NCBI GenBank assembly: GCA_020632715.1
Contig: JACKFA010000001.1
Location: 1,612,001-1,676,000 of the forward strand
Source of the DNA: Deltaproteobacteria bacterium
GTDB lineage: Bacteria > Myxococcota_A > UBA9042 > PHBI01
Direction of reading: 5' to 3'
DNA: 64,000 bases
In this document: in pieces, positions 60,323 through 64,000 of the stretch
Layout: each line of letters begins with the position of its first letter
How positions within the stretch are numbered: the first letter of the stretch is position 1
Position numbers and translations under genes: made by a program
The notes under the pieces: model-generated
What the model was told of the DNA's origin: nothing
Database searches by the model: none
The model's input: only the letters and a program-made list of their open reading frames with translations

Positions 60323-60870
60323 TCCCTGCCGAGGTCACCGCGGCGCTGGACGCCGCCGACCTGAGGTACTGCGTCGTCGGCGCGCTCGCCCTCGCAGTGC
60401 ACGGGTTCCCGCGGTTCACCGCCGACGTGGACCTCCTCACCACGGACGACCGCGCGCTGGAAGAGGGCCGCTGGACCGGCGTCGACGCGCTGATCCGCTG
60501 GGGCGAGGAAGACGACCCTATCCGGGGCCTCGTGCGCTGCCGCACGCGCCCGCCCGTCGACGTCATCGTCGGGCGCCGCCCCGCGATGGCGTTCGCCGTC
60601 GCGACGGCCGAGCTCGAGCCCGCGCTCGGCGCGCTGGTGGCGACCCCCGTCGCGTTCACGCTGTTGAAGCTCGAGGCGGGTTCGCCGCACGACATCGCCG
60701 ACGCGAGCCGCGTCCTGGAGGCGCAGCGCCATATCCGCGGCGACGACTCCCTCGTCGGGGAGCTCGCCGCGCACGCCGAGCTCCTCTCGCCGTGGGGTCG
60801 CCGAGCCTACGAGCGCCTCCTGCGCGACCTCGCCCAACCCACACGCCCGCCGTTCCGAGCGCCCCCATGA
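60319..60870 (+). CDS. AbiEii-like nucleotidyltransferase (possible toxin)
   Basis: A 183-residue protein starting at GTG 60319. Its N-terminal half carries the nucleotidyltransferase core: VVGALALAVHG followed by FTADVDLLTTD (D36 and D38 as likely metal ligands). A helical C-terminal part (GSPHDIADASRVLEAQ) contains a conserved Lys/Arg-rich helix, as in the AbiEii/AbiGii toxin family and in related proteins of unknown function. It is coupled to the 67-residue gene upstream and, by an ATGA overlap, to the interrupted VOC gene downstream. Whether it is a toxin that transfers nucleotides to RNA or protein, or a housekeeping NTase, cannot be decided by sequence. Confidence 0.72.
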   Translation: MIPAEVTAALDAADLRYCVVGALALAVHGFPRFTADVDLLTTDDRALEEGRWTGVDALIRWGEEDDPIRGLVRCRTRPPVDVIVGRRPAMAFAVATAELEPALGALVATPVAFTLLKLEAGSPHDIADASRVLEAQRHIRGDDSLVGELAAHAELLSPWGRRAYERLLRDLAQPTRPPFRAPP

Positions 60871-61450
60871 CCCTCTTCCGCGTCGTCCTCCCCGTCGCCG
60901 ACCTCGAGCGCGCCGCCGCCTTCTACGCGGCGCTCCTCGACCTCGGGCCCGGCCGGCGCGTCTCGCCGAATCGGCACTGGAGCCTGTAGCGCATTAGGGC
61001 TTCGAGCGGATTCGAGGCGTTCTCGGTGCGGATCGGCGAGGCGACGCAGAGCGTCGCCGGTTCCAAGACCCGAGGCGAACCAGCAGGTTCGCCGCAGCGG
61101 TCTTGGAACGCCGAGACGCCCGAGAACGCCCGAAGACGCCGAAGCATCTATGCGCTACAGGCTCCTACCTCGACTCCGGCGCCGTCATCGTCGCGCTCGT
61201 CGTCCCCGAGGGCGACGGCGGCCAGCAGCGCCCGAACCAGGAGCCTTTCTACTTCGCGGTCGCCGACCTCGACGCCGCCCACGCGCGCGCCGCCGCGCTC
61301 GGCTGCCTCGCCCCGGGCGACGTGCACGGCGAGCCCGGCGGCGAGATCCGCGTCCGGCCCTGGCGCGAGCGTTCCTTCTACGCCGACGATCCCTTCGGGA
61401 ACCCGCTCTGCTTCGTCGCCGCCGGCACGGAGTTCACCGGGCGTCGCTGA
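60867..61450 (+). pseudogene. VOC-superfamily gene split by a palindromic element
   Basis: The first 37 codons (MTLFRVVLPVADLERAAAFY start) end in ...VSPNRH. The frame then enters the 188-base element and reaches a TAG at 60987-60989. After the element, the VOC sequence resumes at 61166 in the frame ending at 61450 (YLDSGAVIVALV, EPFYFAVADLDAAHARA, DPFGNPLCFV). Removing 60978-61165 rejoins the codons exactly at NRH|YLDSG and gives 131 residues, a normal length for a small VOC protein. Therefore it was an intact gene before insertion. Unless the element is removed at the RNA level or by-passed in translation, the gene is inactive. Confidence 0.88.
60978..61165. mobile_element. 188-base palindromic element B inside the VOC gene
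   Basis: Perfect 16-base inverted repeats GGAGCCTGTAGCGCAT (60979-60994) and its complement (61150-61165) bound the unit. Inside lie hairpin GGCGACGC/GCGTCGCC (61040-61058) and a long stem GTTCCAAGACC/GGTCTTGGAAC (61060-61070, 61099-61109) topped by GGCGAACC/GGTTCGCC (61074-61093). No long target duplication is seen. At most one T is shared. No gene is present. The architecture resembles A1 and A2 but the end sequence is different. Confidence 0.82.
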
Positions 61451-61481
61451 ACCCGACGCGCCCCGTGCTACCTTCGCCGCC

Positions 61482-63121
61482 ATGACCTCGCCCACCGCCT
61501 GGACCCCGCTCTTCCCGCTCGCCGAGCTCGCGCCCGGCGCGCGCCGCGTCCACCGCGTGCCCGGCGGCCGCCTCGCCGTCTTCCGCCTCGACGACGGCGA
61601 CGTCTTCGCCATCGACGACGTCTGCCCGCACGAGGGCTACCCGCTCTCCGAGGGCGTCCTCCGCGGCGACACCGTCACCTGCTCGTGGCACGCCTTCCGG
61701 TTCGCCCTCCGCGACGGCGCCTCCGCAGCGGGGCGCGGGGGCGCAGCCCCCGGGAGGCCGTCCGCGCCTTCCCCGTGCGCGTGACCGACGGCGTCGTCGA
61801 GGCCGACCTCACCCCGCCGGACCCCGCCGCCGAGATCCCGCGCCGCCTCGCCTCCCTCGCCGAGGCCGCCCTCGAGCGCCGCGACGGCCAGATGGCCCGC
61901 GACCTCCTCCGCCTCCTCCACCTCGGCGCCCCGCCCGCGACCCTACTCCGCGCCGCCGCCGTCTTCGACGCCGAGCGCGGCCAGTACGGCTCGACCCACG
62001 TCCTCCCCGTCGCAGCCGACCTCCTCGCGCGCTGGGACGCCGTCGACACCGACGCCCTCAGGCTCCTCGCCCTCACGGCCCCCTGGGAGCTCGCCGCCGA
62101 GGGGCACGTCCGCCGCCCCGTCCGCCCAGCGCCCGCGCCCGTCGACCCCGGCCCCGACCTCGACGCCGCCTGCGCCCGCCTCCGCGCCCTCGTCGAGGCC
62201 GAGGAGAGCGACGCCGCCGAGGCCCTCCTCCGCGGCCTCCTCGCGCAGGGCCACGGCCGCCCGGCGCTCGAGCGCCCGCTCCTCGTCATCGCCGCCGACC
62301 ACTTCCTCGACCTCGGCCACGCCGTCATCTACGCCTCGAAGCTCTTCGATCTCGCCGACACCCTCGGCGACGGCGCCCTCGCCGAGCTCCTCCCGGCCTG
62401 GCTCGTCTCGGTCGTGACCGGCACGCGTCACGACGTCCTCCCGCGCTGGCGCTGGCTCCGCGAGCGGCTCGCCGCCCTCGGCGACGCGCGCCCCGCCGAG
62501 GTGGACGCCCCCCGCGACGAGGCCCGCCGCGACGCCCTCCTCACCGCCCTCCTCGGGAAGGATCGCGACGCCGCCTTCGACGCCGTCGCCCGCGCGCTCG
62601 ACGACGGCGCGCTCGACGACGTCCTCGACGCCCTCTCCCTCGGCGCCGCCGAGCGCCTCCTCCGCTTCGACGACCGCGTCGAGGCCGACCCGACGATCCA
62701 GGACGACTGGCTCGACGTCTCCCACGCCTTCACCTACGTCCACGCGCTCCGCGCCATCGCGCCGCGGTTCCGCGAGCCCGCGCTCGCGCGGCTCCTCTTC
62801 TACGCCGTCCGCTACGTGAACGCCCTCGGCGCCCTCGACGCCGCCGCGCCCCCCGCGCCGCCGCCCGAGCCGCCCGCCACGCTCCGCGACGCGCTCACCG
62901 TGGCGCTCACGCGCGCCGATCTCCGCCCGATCCACCTCGCGCACCTCGTGAAGCTCTCGGTCGCCGCCTTCGACGAGGGCGCCGCCACCGGCGATCCGCG
63001 GCCCCTCCGCGCGCTCGCCCGCTTCCTCGCCGCGCCCTTCGGCGTGCGGCGGATCCCGCGCCTCGCGCACGAGGCGCACCGCCTGCTCGACGAGGGGCGC
63101 GTCCCGAAGACGCTCTGGTAG
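61482..63121 (+). CDS. Rieske [2Fe-2S] protein fused to a large helical domain, frameshifted near 61750
   Basis: The first 80 residues form a Rieske domain with both ligand boxes, CPH (C48, H50) and CSWH (C67, H70), with 16 residues between H50 and C67. At about 61750 the frame breaks, and the rest continues in another frame from EAVRAFPVRV (end of the Rieske fold) to the stop at 63119-63121. A single missing base in the C5 run at 61747-61751, or a 26-base palindrome insertion, would restore 546-547 codons. The roughly 440-residue C-terminal domain is helical, with HFLDLGHAVIYASK and SHAFTYVHALR as the most conserved-looking pieces, which recalls questin-oxidase-like proteins. This is inference. 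Predicted role: an oxidase or electron-transfer fusion. It lies 32 bases after the VOC gene. Confidence 0.75.
61736..61752. repeat. GC palindrome at the Rieske frameshift
   Basis: CGGGGGC (61736-61742) pairs with GCCCCCG (61746-61752) around a GCA loop. This short palindrome is a common type of repeat in GC-rich genomes and coincides with the frameshift. Confidence 0.5.
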
Positions 63122-63145
63122 CGTCGCGTCCGGCTCGCCGCGAAG

Positions 63146-63242
63146 TTGTGTTGGAGCGGGCCCGCCCCTAACGTCTCCCGGTGAAGGAGATGCGCGGGGC
63201 GCCCCCGGAATGAACCGAAATCGCGCCTCGTTCGTCCACGAA
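63146..63242 (+). promoter_or_regulatory. Promoter-like sequences before the DUF4175-like gene
   Basis: TTGTGT (63146-63151) and TAACGT (63169-63174) are 17 bases apart, a credible sigma-70-like pair. Further down, TTCGTCCACGAA (63231-63242) is a 12-base palindrome, and CTCGTTCG/CGAACGAG flank it as a larger inverted repeat, which could be an operator. No other feature is seen in the 168-base gap after 63121. Confidence 0.4.
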
Positions 63243-63289
63243 CGCCATCTTCGCGAACGAGCGCGTTGGGAGACCCCTCTTTGGACCAT

Positions 63290-64000
63290 GTGACCGCGAT
63301 CCGGAAGCTCACGCGGCGCGTCCGCTGGCGCCACCGCCTCCAGCTCGCGCTCCAGCGGTTCCTCGTCTTCGGCGCCGTCGGGCTCCTCGCCTTCGCGGTG
63401 GCCGTGCTCCTCGTGAAGGCGCGCGCGCTGCCGACCGACGCCGTCGCGATCGCCGGCGGCGTCGCCATCGCGCTCGCCGCGGGCGCCGCGCTCTCCGGCC
63501 TCCTCCGGCGCCTCGACGACGTGCGCCTCGCCGCCGCCCTCGACGAGGCGGGCGGGCTCCACTCGCGCCTCGGCACGGCCCTCGCCTTCGCCCGCGAGCC
63601 GCACCCGAGCGACCTCATGCGCGCCGCCATCGACGACGCGCACGACGCCGTCCGCCGCGCGCGCCCCGCCGCCGCCGCGCCCTGGCGCTGGGCCGCCTTC
63701 GCGACGGGCCTCGTCGTGGCGGGGATCGCCCTCGCGGTGTCCGTCCCGAGCGTGTTCGCGGTCGACTTCCCGGTCGGTCGCGTCGGCGTGAGCACGCTCA
63801 CCGGCCTCGGCCCGCTCCCGGGCTATGCGCGCGAGAAGGTCGAGCTCCAGAAGCTCGACGTCGAGCAGCTCGCGGATCTCAAGGACGAGCTCGAGGAGGC
63901 GAAGCGCGCGGCCGCGACCGAGGACGTCGACAAGCTCCTCGGCGACCTGAACGACCTCATCCGGAAGCTCCAGGAGAACGAGATCACGCCGGAGGAGGCG
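63290..64000 (+). CDS. DUF4175-like membrane protein (3' end outside window)
   Basis: The GTG at 63290 opens a frame of 237 codons to the right edge. TM segments are predicted at about 24-42, 51-71 and 133-156. Between TM2 and TM3 lies LAAALDEAGGLHSRLGTALAF, a pattern of the DUF4175 family of large membrane proteins often found in operons with MoxR/BatA-type genes. From residue 170 a charged coiled-coil region begins (KLDVEQLADLKDELEEAK). The start has only a weak ribosome site (GGA six bases upstream); an ATG at 63288 is out of frame. Confidence 0.72.
   Translation, partial: MTAIRKLTRRVRWRHRLQLALQRFLVFGAVGLLAFAVAVLLVKARALPTDAVAIAGGVAIALAAGAALSGLLRRLDDVRLAAALDEAGGLHSRLGTALAFAREPHPSDLMRAAIDDAHDAVRRARPAAAAPWRWAAFATGLVVAGIALAVSVPSVFAVDFPVGRVGVSTLTGLGPLPGYAREKVELQKLDVEQLADLKDELEEAKRAAATEDVDKLLGDLNDLIRKLQENEITPEEA

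Noticed and set aside
1..64000. tRNA, rRNA and CRISPR loci
   Set aside because: I scanned for typical tRNA ends and for short spaced direct repeats and saw none; a weak or unusual RNA gene could still be missed without a covariance search.

Overview
This window is about 64 kb of very GC-rich DNA (my estimate by eye is a little over 70% G+C). It looks like part of a chromosome from the Myxococcota (former Deltaproteobacteria). The reasons are the many large lipoproteins with Asp/Thr-rich linkers, cysteine-rich repeats and FG-GAP-like repeats, a calpain-type protease, a lamin-tail lipoprotein, and the many small regulator/oxidoreductase modules. I see no tRNA, rRNA, CRISPR array or classical transposase gene. 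Start codons include ATG, GTG and TTG.

Layout. 1-7.2 kb: the end of an Ala/Pro-rich protein, a ROK sugar kinase, a DUF885 hydrolase, a frameshifted glycine-rich lipoprotein, and a K+ channel gene overlapping a stand-alone RCK gene. 7.5-18 kb: two giant convergent exported proteins separated by tandem hairpins. 18-26.4 kb, all on the minus strand: a calpain-like protease coupled to a small beta-helix protein, a surface-lipase-like lipoprotein next to an outer-membrane barrel, and a TPR/methyltransferase. 26.6-31 kb: a lytic transglycosylase, a DUF3887 lipoprotein, an orphan Imm8-like immunity protein, a MOSC protein and a small secreted protein. 31-36.1 kb: a lamin-tail lipoprotein, an M1-type metallopeptidase whose signal peptide is interrupted by two palindromic elements, signal peptidase II, and a VOC protein. 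36-42.3 kb: an EGF-like lipoprotein and two divergent SDR/LysR modules. 42.3-57.2 kb: a three-gene operon of cysteine-rich lipoproteins with ATGA overlaps, then a 1798-residue repeat lipoprotein. 57.3-64 kb: an SDR/TetR module with two matching operators, a stand-alone NFACT-R protein, a small-protein/nucleotidyltransferase pair, a VOC gene split by a palindromic element, a frameshifted Rieske fusion, and the start of a DUF4175-like membrane protein.

How the genes fit together. Much of the coding capacity builds the cell surface: at least twelve lipoprotein signal peptides are visible, and the signal peptidase II that would process them is also encoded here. Small catabolic or stress modules (SDR with LysR or TetR) and possible conflict genes (Imm8-like, AbiEii-like, calpain-like) are scattered between them.

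The most unusual feature is a set of short non-coding fold-back elements. Two sit in tandem inside codon 3 of the M1 peptidase gene, each a multiple of three bases long, stop-free, and bounded by CTCAG. A third splits a VOC gene, and deleting it on the computer restores an intact reading frame exactly. A small GC palindrome lies at the frameshift of the Rieske gene.
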